Position numbers and translations under genes: made by a program
Notes under the pieces: model-generated
Database searches by the model: none
Seen by the model: the letters and a program-made list of their open reading frames with translations, nothing else
What the model was told of the DNA's origin: nothing
Part shown: one piece after another, positions 52,932 through 61,312 of the stretch
How the letters are laid out: the number at the start of each line of letters is the position of its first letter
Numbering within the stretch: the first letter of the stretch is position 1
Assembly (NCBI RefSeq): GCF_027922165.1
Contig: NZ_BSFD01000011.1
Coordinates: 413,936-477,935 of the forward strand
Length of the DNA: 64,000 bases
From: Brevundimonas intermedia
GTDB taxonomy: Bacteria > Pseudomonadota > Alphaproteobacteria > Caulobacterales > Caulobacteraceae
Direction of reading: 5' to 3'

Positions 52932-53684
52932 TCAGGCGGAAATCAGGCGAAGGGTTTGCGGGGCGACCGCATCGATCAGCGCGGCGCGGGCGATCGGCTC
53001 AGGGTGCGCCGCAGACAGGAGGTCGAAGGCTGCGTCGAGCGCCCGGTCAAGGACCACCACGTCGCCGACGCCCAGCTCACGCGCCTCGGCGAGGCTCAAC
53101 AGGGCTGTTCCCGCATGAACCGTCAAGGTTACGGGCGTGTCCGCGATCGCCGCACTCATGGCGACCAGCGGCGCGGAGGCCGGAGCGGGCGGCGCAAGCG
53201 CGCCCAGACGGGCCTGGACCAGGCTCGCGCGCGCCACGGCCAGCGCCCCCACCAGCCGCCCCGTCTCGTCGGACAGGGGAAAGACCACGCGCCCTGACGG
53301 GCCGCCGAGCGCCAGGGCCGGATCGGCGGCGTCGCCGCCGATCGCAGCCTCGACGGCGCGCGTCAGATCGGCGACCGCGGTCTCGACCAAGCCGTCCAAG
53401 AGCGCCTGGTCCGCCGGCGTGGCCTCCAGACGCGCGACTTCGATGTCGAGCGCCAGCTCCGCCAGATGATCCCTCTGGGCCGGCGACGTCTCAAGCGACG
53501 CGCGAGCGGCGAAGAGGCTCGTCGAAGCGCTCGCGCCGGTCGAACGCTCCAGTCCGCGACGGCGGACCCGGCCTTGCGCAAACCAGCGGTCCGACCAGGC
53601 CGCGATGATCCCGTCCAGCCACCCGAGCGTCCCCTCGTCCAGGAGGGCCCTGTCCGGCGCCCAGCGCCAAACGGGCGACGTCAC
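52932..53684 (-). CDS. fliM: Divergent FliM/SctQ-like C-ring protein
   Basis: 250 residues. A C-terminal SpoA-like domain (TPVTLTVHAGTALLSLAEARELGVGDVVVLDRAL) identifies a C-ring component; the middle is alanine-rich and poorly conserved. It is clearly shorter than typical FliM (about 330). I see neither the N-terminal EIDALL-type CheY-binding peptide nor the GGxG motif that touches FliG. The name rests on operon position before fliN. It resembles a secretion-type SctQ as much as a switch protein. Overlaps flgE by four bases. Confidence 0.7.
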   Translation of the reverse strand: MTSPVWRWAPDRALLDEGTLGWLDGIIAAWSDRWFAQGRVRRRGLERSTGASASTSLFAARASLETSPAQRDHLAELALDIEVARLEATPADQALLDGLVETAVADLTRAVEAAIGGDAADPALALGGPSGRVVFPLSDETGRLVGALAVARASLVQARLGALAPPAPASAPLVAMSAAIADTPVTLTVHAGTALLSLAEARELGVGDVVVLDRALDAAFDLLSAAHPEPIARAALIDAVAPQTLRLISA

Positions 53685-54868
53685 CCCTGGCCTCGCATGC
53701 CGAAGAGCTGCTGAATCATGTCATTGGTCACGCTCACGACCTGGGACGAGGCCTGGAAACCGCGCTGGATCAGGATCAGGTCGCCGAACTGCTGGGACAG
53801 ATCGACGTTCGAGGCTTCCAGCTGTTTGGAGGCCAGGGCGCCCATGCCCTCCACGCCGCTCTCGAGCAACCGGCCTTCCGGCCCGAGGTTCCGGAACAGA
53901 CCATTGCCGATGCGTTCGAGCTGCTGTGGGTTGCGGAAATCCGCCAGGGCGACGGCGCCCAGGTCTTCCGTGCGGCCGTTGGAATAGGTCAGTTCGACAC
54001 GTCCCGCGTCGTTGACGCCGACACGGGTCAGGGTGCCGGCTCCGTAGCCGTCGACCGAGGCCGCCCGCAAGGTCGAGGTCGTGCCCGAGGAGAAGGAGGT
54101 CACGCCCGCGCTGAAGTCCAGAACGACCGAAAGAGGATCGGCCCCTTGAGGCGATGTGGACACGGTCAGGCGTGACGTCGAGGGATCGACCACGCTGCCG
54201 ACGAAGCGCAGGGTGGAAGACCCGACCGTTGCACCGGTCTGATCGGTGACGGCGACGGTCCACTGGTTCGGCGACGCGGCGCCGGCGGCCGTCAGGCGGA
54301 CCTGCCAGACCTGCCGCGCCCCCCGCGAGTCATAGACGGCGATATCGCTCACCGAGGCGTCGGTCGCGGTCGAGGAGATATTGCCCGACAGGCTGATGGC
54401 GGTCGTGGCCTTCGGCGCGCTGGTGCGGCTCGCATCCACATTGAGCGGCACGGCCTGCCGGTCCGCGTTCAGGACGCCGAGGCGATAGCGTGTTCCGAGC
54501 AGGGTGATGAAGCCGTCGTCATCGGCGGCGAACTGTCCGGTGCGCGCATAGACCGTCTTCTCGCCGTCCTTCAGAACGAGAAAACCGCCGCCTTGAACGG
54601 CGAGATCGAGGTCGCCGCCGGACTGACGCAGATCGCCCTGGGTGAAGTCGATCGTGGGCGAGCCGAACCTCACCCCCTGTCCGCCGGCGCGGGAACCATG
54701 GCCCGAATAGGCGGACCCCAGTCCGCCGACGTTGAAAACGTCGGAAAAGGTGACGGAGGACGCCTTGAATCCCGGGGAGTTCAGATTGGCGACATTGTTG
54801 CTGATGGTCTGCAGGCCGCGCGAATAGGCGTTCATCCCGCTGAGACCGATATAGATGGAGCCGAGCAT
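53681..54868 (-). CDS. flgE: Flagellar hook protein FlgE
   Basis: 395 residues. The N-terminal rod/hook signature SIYIGLSGMNAYSRGLQTISNNVANLNSPGFK, the D1 segment LDLAVQGGGFLVL, and the C-terminal half of the coiled coil (ASNVDLSQQFGDLILIQRGFQASSQVVSVTNDM) are intact. FlgE polymerises into the hook. ATGA overlap with fliM below and 11 bases after flgD above. Confidence 0.95.
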   Translation of the reverse strand: MLGSIYIGLSGMNAYSRGLQTISNNVANLNSPGFKASSVTFSDVFNVGGLGSAYSGHGSRAGGQGVRFGSPTIDFTQGDLRQSGGDLDLAVQGGGFLVLKDGEKTVYARTGQFAADDDGFITLLGTRYRLGVLNADRQAVPLNVDASRTSAPKATTAISLSGNISSTATDASVSDIAVYDSRGARQVWQVRLTAAGAASPNQWTVAVTDQTGATVGSSTLRFVGSVVDPSTSRLTVSTSPQGADPLSVVLDFSAGVTSFSSGTTSTLRAASVDGYGAGTLTRVGVNDAGRVELTYSNGRTEDLGAVALADFRNPQQLERIGNGLFRNLGPEGRLLESGVEGMGALASKQLEASNVDLSQQFGDLILIQRGFQASSQVVSVTNDMIQQLFGMRGQG

Positions 54869-54879
54869 GAAACTTCCTC

Positions 54880-55284
54880 CTAGAGGCGAATATTGGCGAT
54901 ATCGGCGATCGAGACGCCGGAGACGACCTGGTCCGTGCTGGTGCGGATCGTTACCGTAGGCTGGCCCGAACTGAAGGAGACCGCCTCGACCTTGCCCGAC
55001 TGGGTCGCGCCGTTTGCGGCGAAGTCGATCGTCCGGCCCAGCAGGCTGGTGGCCTGGGTCGCGCCCTGGGCGGCCAGGAGACTGGTGATCTGATCGTTGA
55101 GGGTCTGGCTCTGCTGCAGTTGCGAGAACTGCGCCAGCTGGGACACAAACTGGAAATTATCGACCGGCTTCAGCGGGTCCTGATAGGTCAGCTGGGTCAG
55201 GATGATGCTGAGCAGAGACTGGAAATCCAGTCCAAAGGCGGCGTCTGTGGCCGCCCCTGTGCCGCTGATGGGCGCTAGCGCCAT
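54880..55284 (-). CDS. flgD: Hook-cap protein FlgD (short form)
   Basis: 134 residues. The conserved LDFQSLLSIILTQLTYQDPLKPVDNFQFVSQLAQFSQLQQSQTLN segment is FlgD's hallmark. The rest is one small beta domain (LLGRTIDFAA, VSGVSIADIANIRL). Short compared with the 220-230 residues of E. coli FlgD, lacking the Ig-like insert, but similar short forms exist. Overlaps fliK by 10 bases. Confidence 0.92.
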   Translation of the reverse strand: MALAPISGTGAATDAAFGLDFQSLLSIILTQLTYQDPLKPVDNFQFVSQLAQFSQLQQSQTLNDQITSLLAAQGATQATSLLGRTIDFAANGATQSGKVEAVSFSSGQPTVTIRTSTDQVVSGVSIADIANIRL

Positions 55285-56153
55285 GGCGAGGTCCTCTCCA
55301 ACAAGGTCGACGGATCCGGATCGCGGCCATTGATCCGCAAGGTTTCGAGCGCGAGCCCATGGGCGGCGGCCAGGGCTTCGGCGCGGCGGCGCAGGTCCCG
55401 GTGTTCGGCGTCCGACAGACCCGAGGCGTTTACGGTCACCGAGACGACGGCCCCGCTTCCCCGAACATCGAGGCTCAATCTCGACGCCGCGTGGCGCCGG
55501 CGATCGTTCGGCAGGCGCGCCAAGGGCTGTTCGACGTCCGCCCGTCCCGAGGCGTCAGCGCCCTGATCCCCGCCCTCGGGCGGCGCCGGCGCGTCGATCC
55601 CCCCGGCGACCGAGCGACGGGGCTCCGAGAGACCCGCGCCCGAAACCGCCTCGACGTTCGCCGGCGCCGAGGCGTCCGCCGCCGGCCTCCACCCGAGGCT
55701 CAAGGACGGGCTCGCCCGTCCCGCGACCTCGCCGACGCGCCGGATCGATGCGCCTGGGCGTAACTCTCCGCTGTCCCCGGGGGGCGGCGCGGGCTGCAAT
55801 GGAGGCGAGGCGCCGATCAGGACCGCCGATTTCGCGCGCCGTTCGGGGCCCGGCTCGACCTTGGCGGGGTCGCGACCGAAGACGCCGAGGGCGTCGAACC
55901 CCATCGCCTCATCCTGCGCGCCGACGCGAGCCCGGGCGGCCGGCGCCCCGGGCTCAACGAGCGGGGCCTCCAGGCCGGAGGCCTTGCCGACGGCTCGCCC
56001 GCCCGTCCCGGCGGTCGAGTCGGCCTGCCGGACATGGCGCCCGCCTCGGTCTGCGCTGCGATCAACAAGCAGGGACTCGAACCTCGACGAGGGACGCGGC
56101 GCCGCCGAAGACGGCCGAGGCGTGGCGACGGCCGGGTGACTGGAAATCTTCAC
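55275..56153 (-). CDS. fliK: Putative hook-length control protein FliK
   Basis: About 292 residues from a GTG at 56153 that makes a GTGA overlap with fliJ. Two thirds is disordered, rich in proline, alanine and arginine, as in FliK rulers. The last 80 residues (SRLSLDVRGSGAVVSVTVNASGLSDAEHRDLRRRAEALAAAHGL) resemble the FliK substrate-switch domain. Position between fliJ and flgD fits. Poorly conserved overall, so confidence rests partly on context. Confidence 0.75.
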   Translation of the reverse strand: MKISSHPAVATPRPSSAAPRPSSRFESLLVDRSADRGGRHVRQADSTAGTGGRAVGKASGLEAPLVEPGAPAARARVGAQDEAMGFDALGVFGRDPAKVEPGPERRAKSAVLIGASPPLQPAPPPGDSGELRPGASIRRVGEVAGRASPSLSLGWRPAADASAPANVEAVSGAGLSEPRRSVAGGIDAPAPPEGGDQGADASGRADVEQPLARLPNDRRRHAASRLSLDVRGSGAVVSVTVNASGLSDAEHRDLRRRAEALAAAHGLALETLRINGRDPDPSTLLERTSPWR

Positions 56154-56599
56154 CGTGGATCTCCCCGACACGGACGCAGATCTTCCGCCGCCGCCAGCGC
56201 GCGCTCCTCCGCCGCTCGCGTCGCGGCGCGCCGCGCGTCCGTCATGACCCGCCGTGCGGCCTCGGTCAGCGCCCAATGGTCGAAATAGGCTGAACGGAGG
56301 GCTTCAAGGGCCGCCTGCTCGCCCAGCAGCGCCTGCGCCTGCGTTTGCCTTTCACGCTCGGCGCCGGTTCGCGCCCGCCGCCAGGCGACGAAACGATCGA
56401 TATCGATGCGGGGATCGGTCAGGACGGCGGCCAGTTCCCGCTCCGTGTGCGTCAATCGCACTTCGGAGGCCTGCAGACTCTGCCGCGCCCGGGCGGTCTG
56501 CGCCAACTGACGACCGACCCCGAGCTCTGCGCCCTTCAGCTGCATCTCGCGCACAGCCAGGGCGGTGTTCGCCTCTCTCAACAGTCGCCGGCGGTTCAT
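56150..56599 (-). CDS. fliJ: FliJ-like export chaperone
   Basis: 149 residues, almost entirely helical coiled coil (LREANTALAVREMQLKGAELGVGRQLAQTARARQSL, ALEALRSAYFDHWALTEAARRVM), the shape of FliJ/SctO stalk proteins that sit in the ATPase ring. Directly after fliI with an ATGA overlap. No sequence motif beyond the heptads. Confidence 0.8.
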   Translation of the reverse strand: MNRRRLLREANTALAVREMQLKGAELGVGRQLAQTARARQSLQASEVRLTHTERELAAVLTDPRIDIDRFVAWRRARTGAERERQTQAQALLGEQAALEALRSAYFDHWALTEAARRVMTDARRAATRAAEERALAAAEDLRPCRGDPR

Positions 56600-57897
56600 G
56601 GCGCGTCGCCTTTCAGGGCGGCGGCGAGCGCGGCGAGCGTCGCCGCCGGCGAGGCGGCGCCGTCGTCTTGACGCAGGAAGGCTTCCAGAGCGGGGCGGCG
56701 ACGAATGGCGGCGTCGATCGCGGCGTCGGCCCCGGCCGTATAGACGCCCGCCTCGATCAGCGTCCGGGCGGCGTCATAGGCGCCGATCGACGCCTGGGCT
56801 TCAGCGGCCAGGGCCCGGTGGGTCGCCGACATGACGCCGCCGGCCAGGCGGCTGATGCTGCGCGACACGTCCACGGCCGGAAAGCGGCCGGTCTCGGCGA
56901 TCCGGCGCGACAGGACGATATGGCCGTCCAACAGGGACTTCATGACCTCGACGATCGGATCATCGACGTCGTCGGTCTCGCTCAACACCGTCAGGACGGC
57001 GCTGATCGCGCCGCCGTTGCGAGCCGCTCCGCAGCGTTCGACCAGCTTGGGAAGCGCGGCGAAGACACTGGGCGTATAGGCCCGTATGGTCGGAGGCTCT
57101 CCGGCCGCCAGACCCAGTTCCCGCAGCGCCATGGCGTAGCGTGTGGCCGAATCCAGAACGAACAGCACGTGCAGCCCGCGCGCGCGCCAGGCGCCGGCCA
57201 GGGCGAGCGCCTGCTCGACGGCCTGCACCCTCAGCGCCGCCGTCTGATCAGAGGTGGCGGCGACGACGGTCGTACGGGCTTTCGCCGACTCGGGCAGGCC
57301 CTTGGACCAGAGCGCCTCGACCTCCCGCCCTCGCTCCCCGACGAGACAGATGACGCACCGATCCGCTTCGACCTGACTCGCGAGTTGCGAGACCAGGGTC
57401 GTCTTGCCCACCCCCGGGGCCGCAAAGACGCCGACGCGCTGCCCGGTCGCCAACGGCAGAAGCCCGTCGATCGCCCGCACGCCTGTGAGCAGAGGCGCGG
57501 GCGAGGTGACACGCTCCAGCGTCGGCAACGTCCCGCCGACGGACGGCTCGCCGCTCGGGGCCGAGCCTGCGTCCAACGCCCGTCCCAGTCCATCAACCAC
57601 CCGGCCGCAAAAGGCGTCGCCGGTCAGCGGCCGCACCGCCAAGGCGTCCAGACGAACCCTTGCGCCCCGCCGGACCCCGTCGAGCGGGTCGAGCGGAGCC
57701 AGGACCACGCGATCCGCGTCGACCGACACGATCGTGGCCAGACAGGACGACCCGCCGGCCTCGATCACGCAAGCGGCGCCGATCGGTCCATCGGGCCCGT
57801 CGGCCTCGACGTGACCCGCAGCGATCCGCGTCACGCGACCGGTGCGGGTCGAGGGTTCGAAGGCGTGGAGACGTTCGGTCAGGGCGGCCAGGCTCAT
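56596..57897 (-). CDS. fliI: Flagellum-specific ATPase FliI
   Basis: 433 residues. Walker A GVFAAPGVGKTTLVSQLA, Walker B VLFVLDSATRYAMALRELGLAAGEPP, and the conserved TVLSETDDVDDPIVEVMKSLLDGHIVLSRRIAETGRFPAVDVSRSISR. It unfolds substrates and powers export together with the proton gradient. The first glycine of the usual GGSGVGKS loop is replaced (APGVGKTT), which should still bind nucleotide. ATGA overlaps at both ends. Confidence 0.96.
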   Translation of the reverse strand: MSLAALTERLHAFEPSTRTGRVTRIAAGHVEADGPDGPIGAACVIEAGGSSCLATIVSVDADRVVLAPLDPLDGVRRGARVRLDALAVRPLTGDAFCGRVVDGLGRALDAGSAPSGEPSVGGTLPTLERVTSPAPLLTGVRAIDGLLPLATGQRVGVFAAPGVGKTTLVSQLASQVEADRCVICLVGERGREVEALWSKGLPESAKARTTVVAATSDQTAALRVQAVEQALALAGAWRARGLHVLFVLDSATRYAMALRELGLAAGEPPTIRAYTPSVFAALPKLVERCGAARNGGAISAVLTVLSETDDVDDPIVEVMKSLLDGHIVLSRRIAETGRFPAVDVSRSISRLAGGVMSATHRALAAEAQASIGAYDAARTLIEAGVYTAGADAAIDAAIRRRPALEAFLRQDDGAASPAATLAALAAALKGDAP

Positions 57898-58580
57898 GCA
57901 CGTCCCTCGCAGAAGACCTCAAGCACGCGCCGGAGCCGATGGAGTTGATGATCCAGCCCCAGATCCAGCTCGCCCAGGTCCAGTCTGACCCGACAATCTC
58001 CTGACGACAGGCCTGCGTTCGGTCGGATCGTGACCGGTGCGGGTCCGCTCCGCCCCAGAAGGCTCAGCGCGCCTTCATCCGGAAAATCCTCCGGCGAAAC
58101 CTCCACCACGGCGCTTGCGCCGTCGAACAGGGCGCCGATCGCGCGCCGCACCGTGGCGGCCACCAGGGCGCGTCGATTGTCCGCGTCATCGACCAGGCGC
58201 GACAGCGCGACGACGGCCAGATCCACCGCCGCTGTTTCGAGCCCAGCCAACCCCTCCTCCAGGGCCAGAGCGGCTTGATGGCCGATCCGATCGATCTGAT
58301 CGAGCCGTTCCTCGGTGCGCGCGTCCGCTTCCGCCGCGCCCAGACGACGCCCCTCGGCCACCCCCCGTGCAAAGGCTTCTTGCTCCGCGCGGGCGAGGCG
58401 GTCGATCTCTTCGGCCAGCGCTCTTGTGCGCGCCATGGCCTCGGCGAGGTCCGCCGAGAGATGCGCGATCCGCTCGGCGTCCTGGCTCGCCGCACTCAAG
58501 GTCGCGGGCGCGGCCAGGACTGCGCCGAGCGCCCGCACCGGCCGGCTTTCAGTCCGACCCGACTTGATGACGCCGGTCAT
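57894..58580 (-). CDS. fliH: FliH-like ATPase regulator
   Basis: 228 residues. A long helix with glycine-containing heptads (ARGVAEGRRLGAAEADARTEERLDQIDRIGHQAALALEEG) and a C-terminal domain like the ATP-synthase delta subunit (ALVAATVRRAIGALFDGASAVVEVSPEDF, DCRVRLDLGELDLGLDHQLHRLRRVLEV). FliH dimers tether FliI to the C ring. Placed directly before fliI. Confidence 0.85.
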   Translation of the reverse strand: MTGVIKSGRTESRPVRALGAVLAAPATLSAASQDAERIAHLSADLAEAMARTRALAEEIDRLARAEQEAFARGVAEGRRLGAAEADARTEERLDQIDRIGHQAALALEEGLAGLETAAVDLAVVALSRLVDDADNRRALVAATVRRAIGALFDGASAVVEVSPEDFPDEGALSLLGRSGPAPVTIRPNAGLSSGDCRVRLDLGELDLGLDHQLHRLRRVLEVFCEGRA

Positions 58581-58936
58581 TGAACCCGCCCCAGGATTGC
58601 AGCGAAACCCTTGGCTCGAGGGGTGGGGCGCGCCGCTCCGGTCCAGCCGCTCTCGGCCGCCAGCCGACGCAGGGCCGCCCGCGCCTGGTCCGTCATAAGC
58701 CCGCTCGGGTCCATCCGCGCGAGTCGGGTTTCAAGCCAGGGACTATAGGGCGAGGCGGACGGTTCCAACGCCCCTTCAGGGCGCTTCAGGGCCCCCGCCT
58801 TGAACCCGGCGATCAGCGCGACCATGCGCGAGCGCGAGGGCGCCGCAAGCTCGGCGAATATGGCCTGAACGTCCTCTATATCGAGCTGGGCCATGTCCGC
58901 CGCGATGCGCCTTAGGGCGCGGGATTCGTCACCCAT
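58577..58936 (-). CDS. Unknown small protein in the fliG position
   Basis: 119 residues from ATG 58936, overlapping fliF by 8 bases and fliH by 4. Helical segments ALRRIAADMAQLDIEDVQAIFAELAAPSRSRMVALIAGFKA, then a proline linker and TDQARAALRRLAAESGWTG. In flagellar operons the gene between fliF and fliH is normally fliG (about 330 residues); here nothing of that size exists. The protein may be a minimal FliG substitute that links the MS ring to FliM/FliN, or an adaptor peculiar to this system. I see no FliG EHPQT or torque-helix motif. Confidence 0.72.
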   Translation of the reverse strand: MGDESRALRRIAADMAQLDIEDVQAIFAELAAPSRSRMVALIAGFKAGALKRPEGALEPSASPYSPWLETRLARMDPSGLMTDQARAALRRLAAESGWTGAARPTPRAKGFAAILGRVQ

Positions 58937-60218
58937 GATCCGGCTCCGCGTCGAGCAGGCGCTGCAGCCGCCGCACATAGGCCTCGCGTTCCGCCTCCGA
59001 CAGCCGACGGGGCCGCCCTCGTCGCCAGACGAAAGCGCCTGCCGTCAGAAGGACAAGGGCGATCGCCGCCGAAACTAGCGCCGTCATCAAGCCGTCAGCG
59101 CCGGGACGCGGTCCGGACGCGCCCGCCGGCGTCGAGGGCTCGACCACAGGGCGTGAGACCTCGGCGGCCGGCCCCGCTGCGCGCCTCTCCGACGCCGAGG
59201 CGTCTTGCAGGCGCAACGAGCGCCAATCCGGAAACATCAGGGTATCGCCCAGGGCTTGAGACCAGCCGATGGTTTCGACGACCACGCGCGCCACATCCTC
59301 CCTCTGGGCGTCAGACAGGCCGGTCGGCGCGGCGGTCGAGACCTGGAGCCGGAAGCCCCGGCTCTGGGGGCTCCAGTCTGAAAGGCTGGACCGGCGTTGG
59401 CTCTCGCCGTCCAGTCCGGGCGCCCACTGGTCTGCGGGCGCGATCACCGACACCTGGACGCCCGGGTAGAGGGGGGCGAGCGCCCGTCTCAGAGCGGCCG
59501 TATAATAGGCCTCGATCGCGCGGGTCTGCGCCAGAACGGGCGAGGCCGCCGCCTCCGACGGGTTGATCGCCGTCGCCTCGTCTCCGGCGATCGCCGCGCC
59601 GGTCGCGTCCACCACGACGACGGCCGCCGCATCCAGCTCGGGCACCGCCGCAGCCACAAGGCGCCGAACGCCCGCCACCGTGTCCGCCGTCAGGACGCGG
59701 CCGCGCCGGGGGGCCAGCGCCACCGACGCCTTGGCGGGCTTGCGATCGGCGCGAAAGACGGAGGGCTCCGACAAGGTGAGATGCACCCGGGCGCTGTCGA
59801 TCGCATCCATGGTCATGATGGTGCGCGACAATTCCCCCTGAAGGGCGCGCTGATAGTTGATGCGCTGCGCGAACTCGGTCAGCCCCATGTCCGACTTGTT
59901 GAACAGCTCGAAGCCGACCGTGCCCTTCAGCGGCAGATCGGCCCCCAGGATGGCGAGGCGAATCTCGTCCACCTGGTCTTCGGGCGCCAGGATGGCCGTA
60001 CCGCCGTCCGCGACGCGATGGGGCGTCTTGTCCTTTTCCAGCTGGGCGAGGATGGTGGCGGCGTCGGCCGGCCGCAGATCCCGAAACAGCACCTCGTAGC
60101 GGGGCCGCAGCGTCAGATAGGCGACCACCAGCCCTGCGGCGAGCGCGAGGGCGACGCCGACAGCCAAGGCGATCTGGAAGACGGGCGAGAGCCCGCGCAG
60201 GCGCTGCAACAGGCTCAT
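58929..60218 (-). CDS. fliF: Flagellar MS-ring protein FliF (short form)
   Basis: 429 residues. TM1 is VFQIALAVGVALALAAGLVVAYL, ring-building motifs are YEVLFRDLRPADAATILAQLE and FELFNKSDMGLTEFAQRINYQRALQGELSRTI with ARVHLTLSEPSVF, and TM2 is LMTALVSAAIALVLLTAGAFVW near residue 385. Only about 35 residues follow TM2, whereas FliF of flagella with FliG has a longer tail (total about 550) carrying the FliG-binding helices. The short tail fits the absence of fliG. Confidence 0.95.
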   Translation of the reverse strand: MSLLQRLRGLSPVFQIALAVGVALALAAGLVVAYLTLRPRYEVLFRDLRPADAATILAQLEKDKTPHRVADGGTAILAPEDQVDEIRLAILGADLPLKGTVGFELFNKSDMGLTEFAQRINYQRALQGELSRTIMTMDAIDSARVHLTLSEPSVFRADRKPAKASVALAPRRGRVLTADTVAGVRRLVAAAVPELDAAAVVVVDATGAAIAGDEATAINPSEAAASPVLAQTRAIEAYYTAALRRALAPLYPGVQVSVIAPADQWAPGLDGESQRRSSLSDWSPQSRGFRLQVSTAAPTGLSDAQREDVARVVVETIGWSQALGDTLMFPDWRSLRLQDASASERRAAGPAAEVSRPVVEPSTPAGASGPRPGADGLMTALVSAAIALVLLTAGAFVWRRGRPRRLSEAEREAYVRRLQRLLDAEPDHG

Positions 60219-60234
60219 GCGGAGGTCGGGCTCA

Positions 60235-60537
60235 TCAGACAGGCATCCGCATCAGTTCCTGGTAGGCTTCCAGAAGTCGGGTGCGGACCTGGCTCATCAG
60301 TTCGAACGACAGCCGGGCGTGTTCGAGCGCATAGGTCACCTGGTGAATCGGCACGTCCTCGCCCAGCGCGAAGGCCTGGGTCATTCGGTCCGCAGCGAGC
60401 AGTTCGCCGTTCACCGCCTCGACCCCCTCGGACAGCAGTCGGGAAAAGCCGGCGGTCGGGGCGACGGCGATCGCCGGCTCCAGCGACGCGGCGCGCGCCG
60501 CGCCGACAGCGGCGATGGGATCAAGGGCGGCGCTCAT
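60235..60537 (-). CDS. fliE: Flagellar proximal-rod adaptor FliE
   Basis: 100 residues. The C-terminal helix VTYALEHARLSFELMSQVRTRLLEAYQELMRMPV is the FliE signature; a middle helix FSRLLSEGVEAVNGELLAADRMTQAF precedes it. FliE joins the MS ring and export gate to the rod. TGATG overlap with flgC. Confidence 0.93.
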   Translation of the reverse strand: MSAALDPIAAVGAARAASLEPAIAVAPTAGFSRLLSEGVEAVNGELLAADRMTQAFALGEDVPIHQVTYALEHARLSFELMSQVRTRLLEAYQELMRMPV

Positions 60538-60956
60538 CAGCGACGTCCGATCTCAAGGGCCTTGGCGTACATCTGACGGCCTGCGCCGAGCGCGACAAGA
60601 TTGGCCTCGTAGGCGCGCGCGGTCTGAACCAACAGCGTCATTTCCCCGGCGTGGTCCAAGCCGGGATAGGTGACGAAGCCCTCTGCGTCGGCGTGAGGAT
60701 GGCCCGGTTCGTGGACGCGGCGCGGCTGCACGGCCTGGGGCTCCACCCCATAGACCGCCACGCCGCCCAGGGCGGCGTCCTCGGCCGACAGGTGGGCCTC
60801 AAAGCTCGCCCGAGGCCCCGACACCAGACGGAGCGGCCGGTAGGCGTCGCCCAGCGCCGTCCGCGTGGTGTTGAGATTGGCCAGGTTGGCCGCAATGACC
60901 TCCATGCGCCGCCACTCGACGTCGAGCCCGGTCCGGCTGATCTGCATCGCATCCAT
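60537..60956 (-). CDS. flgC: Flagellar rod protein FlgC
   Basis: 139 residues. N-terminal MQISRTGLDVEWRRMEVIAANLANLNTTRT and C-terminal MTLLVQTARAYEANLVALGAGRQMYAKALEIGRR are the paired coiled-coil segments of rod proteins; ANLAN and the T-T-R follow the FlgC pattern. It sits between flgB and fliE as usual. Confidence 0.94.
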   Translation of the reverse strand: MDAMQISRTGLDVEWRRMEVIAANLANLNTTRTALGDAYRPLRLVSGPRASFEAHLSAEDAALGGVAVYGVEPQAVQPRRVHEPGHPHADAEGFVTYPGLDHAGEMTLLVQTARAYEANLVALGAGRQMYAKALEIGRR

Positions 60957-60957
60957 G

Positions 60958-61305
60958 TCAGCGTCCTCCGGAAATGGCCAGACCCGTGATCTGGGCCTGG
61001 CGGTTGAGCAGTTCGACAAGGGCGCTGTAGCGACCGGCCGTGGCGGCCGCGTCGGCCATCTCCAGATCCAGGCGTACGGCGTCGCCGGCCGCAACCGTCG
61101 GATCCGGCACGACGGACGGTCGAAGCATCTCGATCGCCTCGGCGCCGCCGGTCCGGGCGGCCTCGGCCAGCGCCGCCTCAAAGCTGACCCGCACCGGGCG
61201 ATAGTTCGGCGTGCGGGCGTTGGCGATGTTCTGGCTCGTCGCGGCTGCGCGCAGGGCGAGCCCGTCGAGACTCTTCAGGAGAATGGCGCTGGTGATCGGA
61301 TCCAT
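60958..61305 (-). CDS. flgB: Flagellar rod protein FlgB
   Basis: 115 residues from ATG 61305. LLKSLDGLALRAAATSQNIANARTPNYRPVRVSFE is the FlgB rod signature, and the C-terminal half has the partner helix YSALVELLNRQAQITGLAISG. One base separates it from flgC. A longer upstream frame begins inside flgI and is not used. Confidence 0.93.
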   Translation of the reverse strand: MDPITSAILLKSLDGLALRAAATSQNIANARTPNYRPVRVSFEAALAEAARTGGAEAIEMLRPSVVPDPTVAAGDAVRLDLEMADAAATAGRYSALVELLNRQAQITGLAISGGR

Positions 61306-61312
61306 GTCGGGC

